A DNA stretch of 64,000 nucleotides from Bacillus sp. es.034 (GCF_002563655.1 NZ_PDIY01000001.1:478501-542500), one strand, 5' to 3'; shown: positions 8,103 to 16,446, counted from the first letter of the stretch. Numbers and translations: made by a program. The notes: generated by a model not told the origin, from the sequence alone.

Positions 8103-9477
8103 ATTGTACCAACTCGATCTTCGCAACGGCTTCACAGTGCATCGTCTGTGGAAACATATCGACCGGCTGCACCTCGGTTGTTTTATACCCGCCGTCTTCC
8201 AATATCCTAAGGTCACGGGCAAGGGTTGCCGGGTTGCAGGATACATAGACGACGCGCTTCGGCTTCATGGCAAGGATTGTGTTCAGAAGTGCTTCATCAC
8301 AGCCCTTTCGCGGTGGATCGACGACAAGGACATCCGCTTTGATCCCTTCCTTATACCAATCGGGGATGACGACTTCCGCAGGTCCCGCTTTAAATTCCAC
8401 ATTCTCCATACCATTTAACCCGGCATTTTGCTTCGCATCTTCAATCGCCTGTGGAACGATTTCCACCCCATATACCTTCTTCGCCTTTTGAGCGAGGAAT
8501 AAAGAGATCGTCCCAATTCCGCAATACGCATCGATGACCGTTTCTTCTCCCTGCAAATCGGCATACTCCAACGCTTTATCATAAAGCACTTTCGTCTGCT
8601 CCGGGTTCACCTGATAGAAAGATCTTGCTGAGATCGCGAACTTCACATCACCGATATAATCGTGGATCACTTCTTCTCCCCAGAGGACGCGGGTTTTATC
8701 GCCCATGATCACGTTTGTTCGTTTAGGGTTCACGTTATGAACGACCGATTTCAAACCTTCTATATTTTCGATAAGTGCTTCGACTATCTCCTTCTTATGC
8801 GGAAGCTCAGGCGTCCGCGTGACCAGTACCACCATCACTTCACCCGTCGTATACGCCGTCCGGGTCATAATATGGCGGAGGGTTCCTTTATGATTCTTCT
8901 CATCATAGGGACGGACCTCCAACTTTTCACATATATCCTTCACATGCTGGATCACTTCATCATTTTTTTCATATTGAATGATGCATTTGTCCATGTCGAT
9001 GATTTCATGGCTGCGCTTCTGATAGAACCCCGCTACAAACCGTCCGTCTTTCTCCCCTACAGGAACCTGGGCTTTGTTGCGGTAGCGCCATGGTTCTTCC
9101 ATTCCGAGGACCGGGTGCACGCTTAGGTCATGAAGCTTTCCGATACGCTGCATGACGTCCCTTACGTTCTTCTCTTTTGCTTTCAGCTGTCCTTCATACG
9201 TCATATGCTGAATCTGGCAGCCTCCGCATTCCCTGTAAATCGGACATGGAGGTTCCTGACGAAAGGGACTTTCTTTCGTACGTTCTGCCATTCGGCCGAA
9301 CCCGTAGCCTTTACTTGTTTTCACGACTTTGACCCGGCCTTCTTCCCCGGGCAGGGCATTGGGGACGAATAAAGGGTATCCGTCGACCTTGGTGACTCCA
9401 TTTCCGTCATGTGTCAAATCTTCAAATACGGCTTCATCTATATAATCATTTTTTTGAACGGGTGCTTTTTTACTCAC
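8101..9477 (-). CDS. rlmCD: 23S rRNA (uracil-5-)-methyltransferase RlmCD
   Basis: 458 residues, homologous to B. subtilis YefA/RlmCD, which methylates U747 and U1939 of 23S rRNA. An N-terminal TRAM domain (residues about 10-65) is followed by a putative iron-sulfur site with Cys78, Cys84 and Cys87 ([10 protein letters not shown]) plus Cys165. The SAM-binding domain has [24 protein letters not shown], and the catalytic cysteine in [11 protein letters not shown]. It is monocistronic here. An H/ACA-like or operonic partner is not seen; in Bacillus this gene commonly sits near dgkB and gatCAB, as it does here. Confidence 0.92.
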   Translation of the reverse strand: MSKKAPVQKNDYIDEAVFEDLTHDGNGVTKVDGYPLFVPNALPGEEGRVKVVKTSKGYGFGRMAERTKESPFRQEPPCPIYRECGGCQIQHMTYEGQLKAKEKNVRDVMQRIGKLHDLSVHPVLGMEEPWRYRNKAQVPVGEKDGRFVAGFYQKRSHEIIDMDKCIIQYEKNDEVIQHVKDICEKLEVRPYDEKNHKGTLRHIMTRTAYTTGEVMVVLVTRTPELPHKKEIVEALIENIEGLKSVVHNVNPKRTNVIMGDKTRVLWGEEVIHDYIGDVKFAISARSFYQVNPEQTKVLYDKALEYADLQGEETVIDAYCGIGTISLFLAQKAKKVYGVEIVPQAIEDAKQNAGLNGMENVEFKAGPAEVVIPDWYKEGIKADVLVVDPPRKGCDEALLNTILAMKPKRVVYVSCNPATLARDLRILEDGGYKTTEVQPVDMFPQTMHCEAVAKIELVQ

Positions 9478-9554
9478 GTATATCTTCCTTTACGAATTCC
9501 TTTTTAAGACTCTACTGATTGTACCATAAATGGAGGATGAGAATGAAATGGATG

Positions 9555-9568
9555 GAGGTCCGTCCCTC
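9555..9568 (+). repeat. Dispersed GGTCCGTCCCTC repeat, copy 1
   Basis: Single copy of the 14-base motif (GAGGTCCGTCCCTC), placed immediately beyond the terminator of the ABM-domain operon, in the gap before rlmCD. Confidence 0.85.
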
Positions 9569-9577
9569 TCTATGAAA

Positions 9578-9606
9578 AAAAAGCATCGGCGGTCCGATGC
9601 TTTTTA
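9578..9606 (-). terminator. Terminator of the ABM-domain operon
   Basis: GCATCGG pairs with CCGATGC around a four-base loop; on the minus strand it is followed by a long T-run. Confidence 0.85.
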
Positions 9607-9609
9607 CGC

Positions 9610-9981
9610 TCAGGATGAGGCGGGTTCTTCCCCGTCGGCGGCATGGATGGACTCGATTGCCTGTTTCAGATAAAGCTTGAAGGCTTCACCCTTTTCGACA
9701 CGGGTCTCTTCGAGGGATTCTATCATGCACTTGAAATTATCGATGAGATGATCGGATTTCATGCCCCTGCTCACAAGCACCCTGTTCAGCCAGAAGGCAT
9801 AATCGGAAAACACCTTCGATTCGCCTACATCGGCAGCAGACTCAAGATAATTGAAATGATGAATATTATCTTCATAGCATTTCTTCCGGCCGGCTTCACC
9901 GTACTTTTCATCCAATTCCGGATATCGATCGTATAGTTTCACAACGGCTTCATCTATGACATGTTTATACTTATTTTCCAT
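9610..9981 (-). CDS. Hypothetical all-helical protein
   Basis: 123 residues, acidic, no signal peptide or membrane span. I do not recognise it firmly. The pattern YPELDEKYGEAGRKKCYEDN, then HHFNYLESAADVGESKVFSDY and LVSRGM, resembles the helical domain that precedes B12-binding or sensor domains in other proteins, but here it stands alone. Its ATG overlaps the TGA of the upstream ABM-domain gene (TGATG), so the two are translationally coupled and may act together. A terminator follows directly. The coupling is the only functional clue. Confidence 0.6.
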   Translation of the reverse strand: MENKYKHVIDEAVVKLYDRYPELDEKYGEAGRKKCYEDNIHHFNYLESAADVGESKVFSDYAFWLNRVLVSRGMKSDHLIDNFKCMIESLEETRVEKGEAFKLYLKQAIESIHAADGEEPASS

Positions 9982-10286
9982 CAGTATGCCACCACTTTAT
10001 ACCGGTCAATGGACGGGATGATGGATGCCAATTCCTGATCCGGGTATTTCTTTTCCAGATCATGAATCCGCTTATAGTCTTCACTCTGTACCCATTTCAT
10101 GAAGTCGTCTTTCGTATCCCACTCCATATGGACGGTGATCTCTCCCGGCTTTTTCTCATTTTGCAGCAGGAGAAACCGTTGAAATCCTTTTGCTTCGTCT
10201 ACCAGACCTGAACGGGAATGATAGATTGAAATGACTTCCTCTGCCTTCTCATCAGGCACTACAAATGTTGAATGTACGATATACAT
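9981..10286 (-). CDS. Antibiotic biosynthesis monooxygenase (ABM) domain protein, HmoB/IsdG-like
   Basis: 101 residues from the ATG at 10286, which has GAAGGGTGA upstream; the frame extends to 10322 without a better start. The sequence MYIVHSTFVVPDEKAEEVIS, then SRSGLVDEAKGFQRFLLLQN and VHMEWDTKDDFMKWVQS, fits the dimeric alpha/beta barrel of ABM proteins. Bacillus HmoA/HmoB, which degrade haem, belong to this superfamily. I cannot confirm the haem-binding residues, so a haem role is inference. It overlaps the next gene by one base and forms a two-gene operon with it. Confidence 0.75.
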   Translation of the reverse strand: MYIVHSTFVVPDEKAEEVISIYHSRSGLVDEAKGFQRFLLLQNEKKPGEITVHMEWDTKDDFMKWVQSEDYKRIHDLEKKYPDQELASIIPSIDRYKVVAY

Positions 10287-10503
10287 ATAATTCACCCTTC
10301 TCAGTGGCACATGATCAGACATGCTTTTTATTCACTGTAACACAGTCAGGGAGTGCCGGGGTATACAAAATTTAACAGACTTTAAAAGAAGGAAACGCAA
10401 TGTACATTTTCTTGTTAGGATGTAAAAACTTACCGCGTTTTATCCGATCTCCAAAGGGTACAATGGTATGTGCAACAATTCTAGAAAGAGAAGGTAGATA
10501 AAT

Positions 10504-10854
10504 ATGAACCCAGACTTCTTAGTAAATCTTATCCTTGTAGGGAATGTTTTTCTTGGAGTGTTATTCGCTCTCAAGTCAAGAAGGTGGTGGCTACCCTATA
10601 TACTGATCGGACTCACCTTTTTAACCTTGACCTTTGGATTCGGGATATCCCTTTTGCTGAATAAAGAATCGATCCTTGCCTATTTATTTGTGTTCGTCGT
10701 CGGGCAATTGATATGGGTCTTTGCCTTTGTGATTGTCGCCCATCTATTGTCCTGGATCGTCCGGAAGGTTCCTTTCCGTCATAAACAGCAGATCGGATGG
10801 GGCTTTTTGATCGGATTCCCATTGACGTTTTCAGTTTTTTTGTTCGTTAACTAG
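10504..10854 (+). CDS. Small integral membrane protein, unknown function
   Basis: 116 residues with four hydrophobic stretches: residues about 5-22, 29-50, 58-85 and 98-115. Short charged loops (KSRRWW, RKVPFRHKQQ) separate them. I do not recognise the family. The ATG follows AGAGAAGGTAGATAA at a plausible distance. It stands alone on the plus strand between a minus-strand operon and dgkB, and ends at a bidirectional terminator. The protein composition and clean start make it a likely real gene. Confidence 0.65.
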   Translation: MNPDFLVNLILVGNVFLGVLFALKSRRWWLPYILIGLTFLTLTFGFGISLLLNKESILAYLFVFVVGQLIWVFAFVIVAHLLSWIVRKVPFRHKQQIGWGFLIGFPLTFSVFLFVN

Positions 10855-10865
10855 ATAATCATCAT

Positions 10866-10906
10866 AAAAAAAAGGAATGCCGTAACCCCAACGGCATTCC
10901 TTTTTA
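10866..10906. terminator. Bidirectional terminator before dgkB
   Basis: GGAATGCCGT and ACGGCATTCC form a stem flanked by an A-run and a T-run, between converging genes. Confidence 0.92.
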
Positions 10907-11821
10907 TCATTCTGCTTTATCTTCCGGCCGGATCTTATCAAGTGGGACGAAGACTTGCAGATGACGGTACAGGTTCTCGAATTCGGCTGGAAGGACCCCT
11001 CCAAGCTCGCCGTCCACATTCAGCTGCACCTTTTCTTTCGCCTTGATCTTGATCCGATTCGCTTGTGTGTAAATGACGTTCGGATCGTTCACATGCTCTC
11101 CACGTACTGCCAGGGATGCAATGCGGATAAATTCTGCCAGATTCGTCTTCTTCAGAATCAGGAGTGAAAATAAACCGTCATTGATCGAAGCATCTGGAGC
11201 CAGTTTCTCAAAGCCGCCGACCGAATTGGTCAATCCGATGAGGAAAAGCATCGCTTGTCCCTCAAACAGCTTTCCATCATATTCGATCGATACATCCGTC
11301 GGTTTAATGGAAGGAAGCATTTCAATGCCCTTCAGATAATAAGCAAGCTGCCCCATCATGGTTTTAAGCTTACTCGGTACTTCATAGGTCAATTCCGTGA
11401 TTCTTCCCCCACCGGCGATATTGATGAAATAGCGGTCATTCATGCGTCCGATATCGACTGGGATCGTTTCACCCTTCGTAATCACATCAATGGCCGAGCT
11501 GATATCCTTTGGAATGTGCAGGGCGCGGGCGAAGTCATTCGTTGTCCCCATCGGAACAATCCCAAGTTTCGGCCGGTAGTCCTGTTCTGCTAATCCGTTG
11601 ACGACTTCATTTAACGTACCGTCTCCACCTGCAGCGACGACGATATCATATTTGCGTTCAACAGCGATTCGTGCCGCTTCGGTCGCATCCCCTTCACAAA
11701 TGGTGGCGTGAACAGATGTTTCATATCCGGCCTGCTCCAATTTGATTAATACTTCAGCGAGGTGTTTTTTAAAAAGCTCCCGCCCCGAAGTCGGATTGTA
11801 TATAATTCTTGCTCGTTTCAT
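10907..11821 (-). CDS. dgkB: Diacylglycerol kinase DgkB
   Basis: 304 residues starting at the ATG at 11821 (MKRARIIYNPTSGRELFKKH), as in B. subtilis DgkB (YerQ). The open frame runs further upstream without a ribosome site. The enzyme phosphorylates diacylglycerol released during lipoteichoic acid synthesis, returning it to phospholipid synthesis. The DAGK catalytic domain shows YNPTSG, the nucleotide-binding GGDGTLNEVVNG near residue 67, and GTTNDFARAL near residue 95. A C-terminal YegS-like domain follows. It is soluble and acts at the membrane face. Confidence 0.92.
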   Translation of the reverse strand: MKRARIIYNPTSGRELFKKHLAEVLIKLEQAGYETSVHATICEGDATEAARIAVERKYDIVVAAGGDGTLNEVVNGLAEQDYRPKLGIVPMGTTNDFARALHIPKDISSAIDVITKGETIPVDIGRMNDRYFINIAGGGRITELTYEVPSKLKTMMGQLAYYLKGIEMLPSIKPTDVSIEYDGKLFEGQAMLFLIGLTNSVGGFEKLAPDASINDGLFSLLILKKTNLAEFIRIASLAVRGEHVNDPNVIYTQANRIKIKAKEKVQLNVDGELGGVLPAEFENLYRHLQVFVPLDKIRPEDKAE

Positions 11822-12086
11822 ACCCATCATCCTAATCTGTATTGATTCAAAAACTCGTCCATGTATATACCATCTTTTAACATCATATACCAATTTAATT
11901 TATTCATGCAAAATATGTTCAAAAGGCAGGATTTTTCAAATCGTCCACCGGTCAATATCATAACTCTTTTCATAGGAAAAATCTAATGAAATATGAAATT
12001 TCCCACGCCTGAAGGGGGCCGGTTCCATGATTGTCAGAAAGAATTCATAAATGGGGGACTCTCACTAGAAGTGAATCAATAAAAAT
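11822..12086. other. Intergenic region upstream of dgkB
   Basis: AT-rich and non-coding. It must hold the dgkB promoter on the minus strand. No repeat or RNA gene is visible. Confidence 0.5.
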
Positions 12087-12123
12087 AACCGTCCAGAATA
12101 TCACCCTGATATTCTGGACGGTT
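12087..12123 (-). terminator. Terminator of the methyltransferase-NAT operon
   Basis: A 17-base perfect stem (AACCGTCCAGAATATCA and its complement) around CCC, followed by a T-rich tail on the minus strand. Confidence 0.92.
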
Positions 12124-12928
12124 ATGGGAATAGATGTATGTTCCGTTTTTGCAAAAATCGGATGGATTCTTCCAGGGACTTCATATCAAAATGATAGACT
12201 TCACCAATGATGTCTTTCCACTTACCCAGATCCTTCATTTGATACTCTCGGATATTTCGGTAGGTCATGACCTTCAACGTCCGGTTTCGGAGGAAATAGC
12301 ACTGATTCCCCTGGAAGCGGACGGCCGTGATTCTTCTCATGGTGATGTTGTCATCGGAATCCAGATAGGATGCCTGAATATCCGTCTCCAAATCTTCTTC
12401 TTCAAGCGGTATCCACTCGATGGTCTTTTTCACAAACGTCTTCCCGTTTGAACGCCGATCGACTTCGAACTCCCGGATGTCCTTCTGGGTAAAAATGATT
12501 TCTTCCCCAAAGCCGTGAAGAAGATGCTTCTGTCTCGCCTCAAGCTCGACAGGCTTCATGATGGGAGAACCATAACCGACATCAACATACAGCTTACGGT
12601 TATCAATCGAGATCATCAGTCCCAGGTGTCCCGGGTTCACTCTGACAAATTGACAATGGAAACCTAGTTTTTTTAACAGACTTCCGAAATTAATATTCAG
12701 CGTAAAGCATGTTCCTCCCCACCCTTTCAGATGGAGATTTTCTGCAAATGTCTCTAACGAAGGGACGAAGGATCCCCCCTGTGAGAAATAATAAAATTTA
12801 CTGAACGTCTCATAGGGAATCCGTATTAAATGCTGCTGGATCAAGCGCTGTAAGTAGTTCAACGTAGGAGGCTCTATATCCATATTTAAATAGTTCACAT
12901 ATTTTTTTACTGCTTCCAAACCGATCAC
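12122..12928 (-). CDS. Arylamine N-acetyltransferase
   Basis: About 268 residues if it starts at GTG 12928. The open frame continues upstream inside the methyltransferase gene, but the part that looks like this family begins here. The catalytic triad is visible: Cys in GWGGTCFTLN, His in NPGHLGLMI and Asp in YVDVGYGSP. The family moves an acetyl group from acetyl-CoA to aromatic amines and hydrazines. The usual PFEN motif near the N-terminus reads IPYETFSKF, so substrate range may differ. It starts five bases after the methyltransferase stop. The start codon is uncertain; TTG a few codons later is possible. Confidence 0.8.
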   Translation of the reverse strand: MIGLEAVKKYVNYLNMDIEPPTLNYLQRLIQQHLIRIPYETFSKFYYFSQGGSFVPSLETFAENLHLKGWGGTCFTLNINFGSLLKKLGFHCQFVRVNPGHLGLMISIDNRKLYVDVGYGSPIMKPVELEARQKHLLHGFGEEIIFTQKDIREFEVDRRSNGKTFVKKTIEWIPLEEEDLETDIQASYLDSDDNITMRRITAVRFQGNQCYFLRNRTLKVMTYRNIREYQMKDLGKWKDIIGEVYHFDMKSLEESIRFLQKRNIHLFP

Positions 12929-12933
12929 TCTTT

Positions 12934-13710
12934 CTACTTTTTCATCAGGCAGACTGTAAACTGGTGCTGAAGAGTAAACTCTTGGAGGGAATCGTGACGT
13001 CTGGATAAGAAGGTATGTAATGATTGCAGTAATCCTTCTTTCTCCGTATCCTCTAAATGAGAGAGCAAGGAAAGGGATCCTACGCGCTCGCACCAGGACT
13101 GTATGGTGAAATCGACCATATAGTAAAATGTATAAAAATCTTTGATCGTAAAGTCTGCTTGCTGCCATTCTAACAACCATTCCACGGGAAATCCATTCAC
13201 TTGATTGCCCGCATCAGCTTTCTCTTCCGGGGTTTCACCGATATATTCATGTAAAAACGTCATCGTATCCTTCACGACTTCCTGATTCGGAAGGAAGCTT
13301 GAATCGCTGACAATGAACGTTCCTTTCTCCTTCAGTATCCGCTTCATTTCAAGTATCGCTTTCGGGCGATCGAATAAATGCCAGCTTCTATGACTCATTG
13401 TGATATCGTAATAGTGGTCTGGCAGATTCGTTGATTCTGCAGTGCCGGTCAGATAAGGGATCTCGAGGTATTGCCTGCTTTCCAATGCCTTGGCCGTTTT
13501 CCTCAGTTCAATGGAAGGTTCGACTCCGATCACTTCGGCTCCACGCTTATGAAGCTTTCTTGTCAAGGCTCCTGTACCTGAACCAATTTCAGCCACTTTC
13601 CTTCCTTCCCACACAATTCCCCTTACCTTCAACGTATCAAAAAATTGATGCGGAATATCATCACAAGACGCAGCATAACGGGAGGTCACATTACCAAAAT
13701 TCACTTCCAT
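12934..13710 (-). CDS. Class I SAM-dependent methyltransferase
   Basis: 258 residues. The SAM-binding motif VAEIGSGTGALTRKLHKRGA is at residues about 39-58, followed by VIGVEPSIEL (acidic ribose-binding residue) and a YDITMSHRSWHLFD motif IV region. This is a Methyltransf_11/25-type domain. The N-terminal FGNVTSRYAASCDDIPHQFF is common in small-molecule methyltransferases of Bacillus. The substrate is unknown. Its close spacing to the arylamine N-acetyltransferase suggests the two could modify the same type of small molecule, but that is speculation. Confidence 0.82.
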   Translation of the reverse strand: MEVNFGNVTSRYAASCDDIPHQFFDTLKVRGIVWEGRKVAEIGSGTGALTRKLHKRGAEVIGVEPSIELRKTAKALESRQYLEIPYLTGTAESTNLPDHYYDITMSHRSWHLFDRPKAILEMKRILKEKGTFIVSDSSFLPNQEVVKDTMTFLHEYIGETPEEKADAGNQVNGFPVEWLLEWQQADFTIKDFYTFYYMVDFTIQSWCERVGSLSLLSHLEDTEKEGLLQSLHTFLSRRHDSLQEFTLQHQFTVCLMKK

Positions 13711-13842
13711 TCACTCTCTTCCCCTATCATAATTGATTTTCACTCTGCTGAACGTTACGATTTCATGTCAACTCCATCACAGCCGCCTGCACAAAGAGCC
13801 TCCTACATACTACATTCTGTATGCCAAGGGGAAACTCCTGCC

Positions 13843-13856
13843 GAGGGACGGACCTC
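13843..13856 (-). repeat. Dispersed GGTCCGTCCCTC repeat, copy 2
   Basis: Reads GAGGGACGGACCTC on the plus strand, so the motif is on the minus strand. It lies upstream of the methyltransferase gene. Confidence 0.85.
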
Positions 13857-13993
13857 GCTTACCTTTATATCGTCATAATTTGTAATCCTTTAATTGATCG
13901 GTTACTTTAAGAAATTATCCTATTTCTACTCGCGGTAAACCTTATCGTAAATTATATTTCTATCATTTCAGCGGGGAATTTCATAAAGGAATA

Positions 13994-14006
13994 GAGGTCC
14001 GTCCCT
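13994..14006 (+). repeat. Dispersed GGTCCGTCCCTC repeat, copy 3
   Basis: GAGGTCCGTCCCT followed directly by the A-run of the XRE-gene terminator; the last C of the motif is missing. Confidence 0.8.
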
Positions 14007-14010
14007 AAAA

Positions 14011-14037
14011 AAAAACGGTCATCAGAGATGACCGTTT
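14011..14037 (-). terminator. Terminator of the XRE regulator gene
   Basis: AAACGGTCATC pairs with GATGACCGTTT, with a T-run of about nine on the minus strand. Confidence 0.9.
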
Positions 14038-14052
14038 GCTGGGTGGTGTTCT

Positions 14053-14433
14053 TTAGTTGTTGGCTCCGGCTGCGATCCGCTTTACGTTTTGTTCGGCGGT
14101 TTTCGTGAGGTCCGGGGTGAATCCGTTTTTCATCCGCTTGTTTTCTTCGTTGAAGTAGTCTTGGACTTCCTGGTCGAATTCTATTTCAATTAGATCACGA
14201 ATGTCTGTAATTCTGAGGGCGATCATAATGGATACAAGGTGAGCCACTGTTAAGGATTTCTTCTTGAAATTCACTAGCTCATTGATCGTAGCCACTCTTA
14301 ATCCTGTTAAGCGGTGAAGATCGCCTTGAGTCAATCCTCGTTCGCGCAGGATTTCTCCCAATTTAATGTGAATTTTATGGGGAAATTTATTTAGCGCTTC
14401 TATAACAATTGTATTTGTCTTTTGGTGAATCAT
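14053..14433 (-). CDS. XRE-family helix-turn-helix regulator
   Basis: 126 residues. A Cro/C1-type helix-turn-helix lies at residues about 22-80: IKLGEILRERGLTQGDLHRL, then TGLRVATINELVNFKKKSLT. The tail, FDQEVQDYFNEENKRMKN, is charged and helical. It likely binds DNA as a dimer. The target is unknown, and it is not obviously phage-derived since no phage genes are near. It is transcribed alone and has its own terminator. Confidence 0.8.
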   Translation of the reverse strand: MIHQKTNTIVIEALNKFPHKIHIKLGEILRERGLTQGDLHRLTGLRVATINELVNFKKKSLTVAHLVSIMIALRITDIRDLIEIEFDQEVQDYFNEENKRMKNGFTPDLTKTAEQNVKRIAAGANN

Positions 14434-14571
14434 GATGCTTCAACTCCTCATCCTATATCATATTAACGTGAATACCCCCATTCGTGAACCGGCAATAAAT
14501 ACCATCCCAACGGGTACTTATGACCATTTCATTTCGAGCATCTACGAAGCATCATAAACCAAATGAAAGAA

Positions 14572-14597
14572 GACTCCCGGGACGTATCCCGGGAGTC
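14572..14597 (-). terminator. Terminator of the thioredoxin-like gene
   Basis: An 11-base GACTCCCGGGA stem with a four-base loop; the minus-strand tail is T-rich. Confidence 0.88.
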
Positions 14598-14615
14598 TCC
14601 CCCATCTTAATCGTG

Positions 14616-15182
14616 TTACATCAATACATTTTGAACGAGGCTCGTCTTCAAGCTTTCGTAGACTTCCTGCCAGACCCCTCTATCCTTGATGTATTGAGAG
14701 GTCAAGCGCTGGATCATCTCTTTCTGCTTTTCCGGGAACAGTTCATGATCCCTCGGGGGAAGCTTCGCCCGCTCATCATCGACAATTTTTTTCACCATGG
14801 GAGCTCTCGGCCCCCACACCAGCTTCTCCTTTCCTTCCTTATCAATAAAAATGAAGATCGGAATGGCCCTCGACGTTCCATTGGTCAGATATTGATCCAT
14901 CAGTTCAAGATTTTCGTCCCTCATAATCATGCGAACGTCCAGATTGGCCGCCTCCGCAACAGTAAGAAGGATCGGGATGTTCAGCATGGCGTCACCGCAC
15001 CAATCCTCCGTAATGGCAATCACCCGTAAAGATTGCTCTCCCAGTTGATTCAACACCTCTACGTCTTCTCTCGGAATCTTAAAGCCCTTTCGGACGGCTT
15101 CTGTATTTTCTTTATGAACACTCATATTTTCTATGTATTCTTCCGGTGTCATTCCTTTATCAAACCATTGTTCCAAGTTCAT
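14616..15182 (-). CDS. Thioredoxin-fold protein with a single cysteine
   Basis: 188 residues. The thioredoxin-like core begins with LRVIAITEDWCGDAMLNIP, where the active site reads WCGDA instead of WCxxC. This is the only cysteine in the protein. A cis-proline segment, SRAIPIFIFIDKEG, follows as expected for the fold. It therefore cannot act as a standard dithiol reductase and may form mixed disulfides, for example with bacillithiol or a partner; that is inference. Such proteins are common in Bacillus and lack an assigned role. The ATG follows GGAGGAAAAAG. Confidence 0.82.
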   Translation of the reverse strand: MNLEQWFDKGMTPEEYIENMSVHKENTEAVRKGFKIPREDVEVLNQLGEQSLRVIAITEDWCGDAMLNIPILLTVAEAANLDVRMIMRDENLELMDQYLTNGTSRAIPIFIFIDKEGKEKLVWGPRAPMVKKIVDDERAKLPPRDHELFPEKQKEMIQRLTSQYIKDRGVWQEVYESLKTSLVQNVLM

Positions 15183-15508
15183 TCTTTTTCCTCCTCCAGT
15201 GGTTCACACCTGTGAATCACTGTGTTCTTTTCTTGGAAATTCTCTCTCTAGCATAGGCATGTTTCTCGTAATCTACAAGTGAAAATCATATAGAATTCAA
15301 TCAAAATTTCAATTGTACGATTATGCCTGTAGGAATATAATATAAGAAAAGCAACTTCGTGAACAGGTTCGAATGAACTGCCCCTGACGAAACTCTTCCA
15401 TGAAAAAAGGAATAGCTGCGTTACGCTACTCCTAAACCTATATTCCAGAGGGAGGGGAAATAGGTAGGTATGGAAAGAGGCATCTCTTTCTCGCCTCTTT
15501 CCCTGACA
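15183..15508. other. Intergenic region rich in hairpins
   Basis: No credible gene. It holds several short inverted repeats: CAGGTTC/GAACTG near 15364-15380, GGAATAGC/GCTACTCC at 15409-15432, and a perfect ten-base pair GGAAAGAGGC/GCCTCTTTCC at 15472-15481 and 15493-15502. Confidence 0.6.
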
Positions 15509-15536
15509 GAAAAAAAAGCTGACTCAATTGTCAGTT
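15509..15536 (-). terminator. Terminator downstream of the small basic protein
   Basis: CTGAC/GTCAG stem followed on the minus strand by a run of eight T. Confidence 0.7.
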
Positions 15537-15598
15537 TCATCCTCTCATTTTTTGGTTACATTAAATGGATATAGGACGACGCTTTCCATTGAACCATC

Positions 15599-15763
15599 TT
15601 ATACATCCTGTGATTTCTCAATTATTTTTGTCACTTTATTGTAGTAGTAGTCCAGCTCGACTAGGCTATCTGCCTCCTTCAGCCTCTTTAAATAGTGGCT
15701 CGCTTTTTCATAATCTTCTGGTGGCAGTTCAACCTTGATTCTTTTTTTCTTCCACTTCGCCAA
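15599..15763 (-). CDS. Small basic protein (54 residues), paralogue of the 16259 gene
   Basis: A TTG start at 15763, with GAGGTG about nine bases upstream, opens a frame encoding MAKWKKKRIKVELPPEDYEK and so on to IIEKSQDV. It is charged and helical, with no membrane span. It overlaps the 3' end of the upstream membrane-protein gene by 35 bases in another frame. Its pattern LKR, then AD, then YYY, then IIEK aligns with the 51-residue protein encoded divergently at 16259-16414, so the two look related. The function is unknown. Support comes from the ribosome site, conservation with the neighbour, and a downstream terminator. Confidence 0.6.
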   Translation of the reverse strand: MAKWKKKRIKVELPPEDYEKASHYLKRLKEADSLVELDYYYNKVTKIIEKSQDV

Positions 15764-16166
15764 CAGGTTTCACCTCATTATGATTTGGAGATCCTCCCTT
15801 AGAGGTCGGTTCGAGCTGATAATGAGATAGCTCTTGAATATAGGATGCTTTGGTCGCTGCTAAATTTTGTTCGATTTTTCGTGTGATGACGGAACTTCCC
15901 CCGATTCCTGATAATAAACTGATATAGATCACATACCAGATCGGGACTGTATCAACCACCGGTAACACGGACAGATACCCTGCCAGAACGCCTATGATAA
16001 TATCCTTCGTTGAGCCAAAAAGATAATGTTTCTCACCCTGGTCATCAATAAATTTTCGCGGAAAAGTGAAATGACCGTTTTTGAAAACCAGAATATGTCC
16101 TAAGCCCCCAATACCACCCATCAACATTGGCAACAAGATCACTTCGAATAAGGACATTCTATCCAC
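15729..16166 (-). CDS. Membrane protein, DUF4257-like
   Basis: 145 residues with three hydrophobic segments (about 5-25, 52-72 and 77-95) and a polar tail of 45 residues. The glycine-rich MGGIGGLGHILVF at the start and DIIIGVLAGYLSVLPVVD resemble Bacillus DUF4257 proteins, as I remember them. The assignment is moderate. It is flanked by two small related basic proteins, one overlapping its 3' end and one divergent, which suggests a small functional unit. No lipobox or catalytic motif is seen. Confidence 0.6.
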   Translation of the reverse strand: MDRMSLFEVILLPMLMGGIGGLGHILVFKNGHFTFPRKFIDDQGEKHYLFGSTKDIIIGVLAGYLSVLPVVDTVPIWYVIYISLLSGIGGSSVITRKIEQNLAATKASYIQELSHYQLEPTSKGGSPNHNEVKPVGEVEEKKNQG

Positions 16167-16258
16167 CCTCTGGAATCATTTACTATTATTATATATTATT
16201 TACAGAAAATTCAGAATAGATAATTGGACGCAATTTTGTCCACTAAAGGAGCGCCATT

Positions 16259-16414
16259 ATGCGAAAAATTGTGATGAAAGTCTCGTCAATCGACAAACTT
16301 CGATTTCAAAACTATATGATGCAGCTAAAAAGGGCTGAATCGAAAGTAGAAGCCGATACGTATTACCGATTAGCCAAACAGATTCTGGAGAAGGCGAAAA
16401 GGAAGCAAATGTGA
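16259..16414 (+). CDS. Small basic protein (51 residues), paralogue of the 15599 gene
   Basis: The ATG at 16259 follows AAAGGAGCGCCATT at ideal spacing. The product starts MRKIVMKVSSIDKLRFQNYM and ends AKQILEKAKRKQM. It is strongly basic and probably helical, with no membrane span. The segment LKRAESKVEADTYYRLAKQI aligns with LKRLKEADSLVELDYYYNKV of the divergent small protein at 15599-15763. It is transcribed away from the membrane-protein gene and toward the protease terminator. The function is unknown. Confidence 0.6.
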   Translation: MRKIVMKVSSIDKLRFQNYMMQLKRAESKVEADTYYRLAKQILEKAKRKQM

Positions 16415-16446
16415 TGATTCCTCACTGTACTTCCTTGTAAAAATAC

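Larger units (their letters stand above)
13711..14010. other. Intergenic region with two dispersed repeats
   Basis: No credible gene. It contains copies of the GGTCCGTCCCTC motif in both orientations at 13843-13856 and 13994-14006, and the promoter region of the methyltransferase operon on the minus strand. Confidence 0.6.

Noticed and set aside
8662..9126. 154-residue plus-strand frame opposite rlmCD
   Set aside because: It is a shadow frame. The minus-strand gene has all expected motifs of RlmCD over the same bases.
12929..13180. N-terminal extension of the arylamine N-acetyltransferase frame
   Set aside because: This part lies inside the methyltransferase gene in another frame and shows no similarity to the acetyltransferase family.
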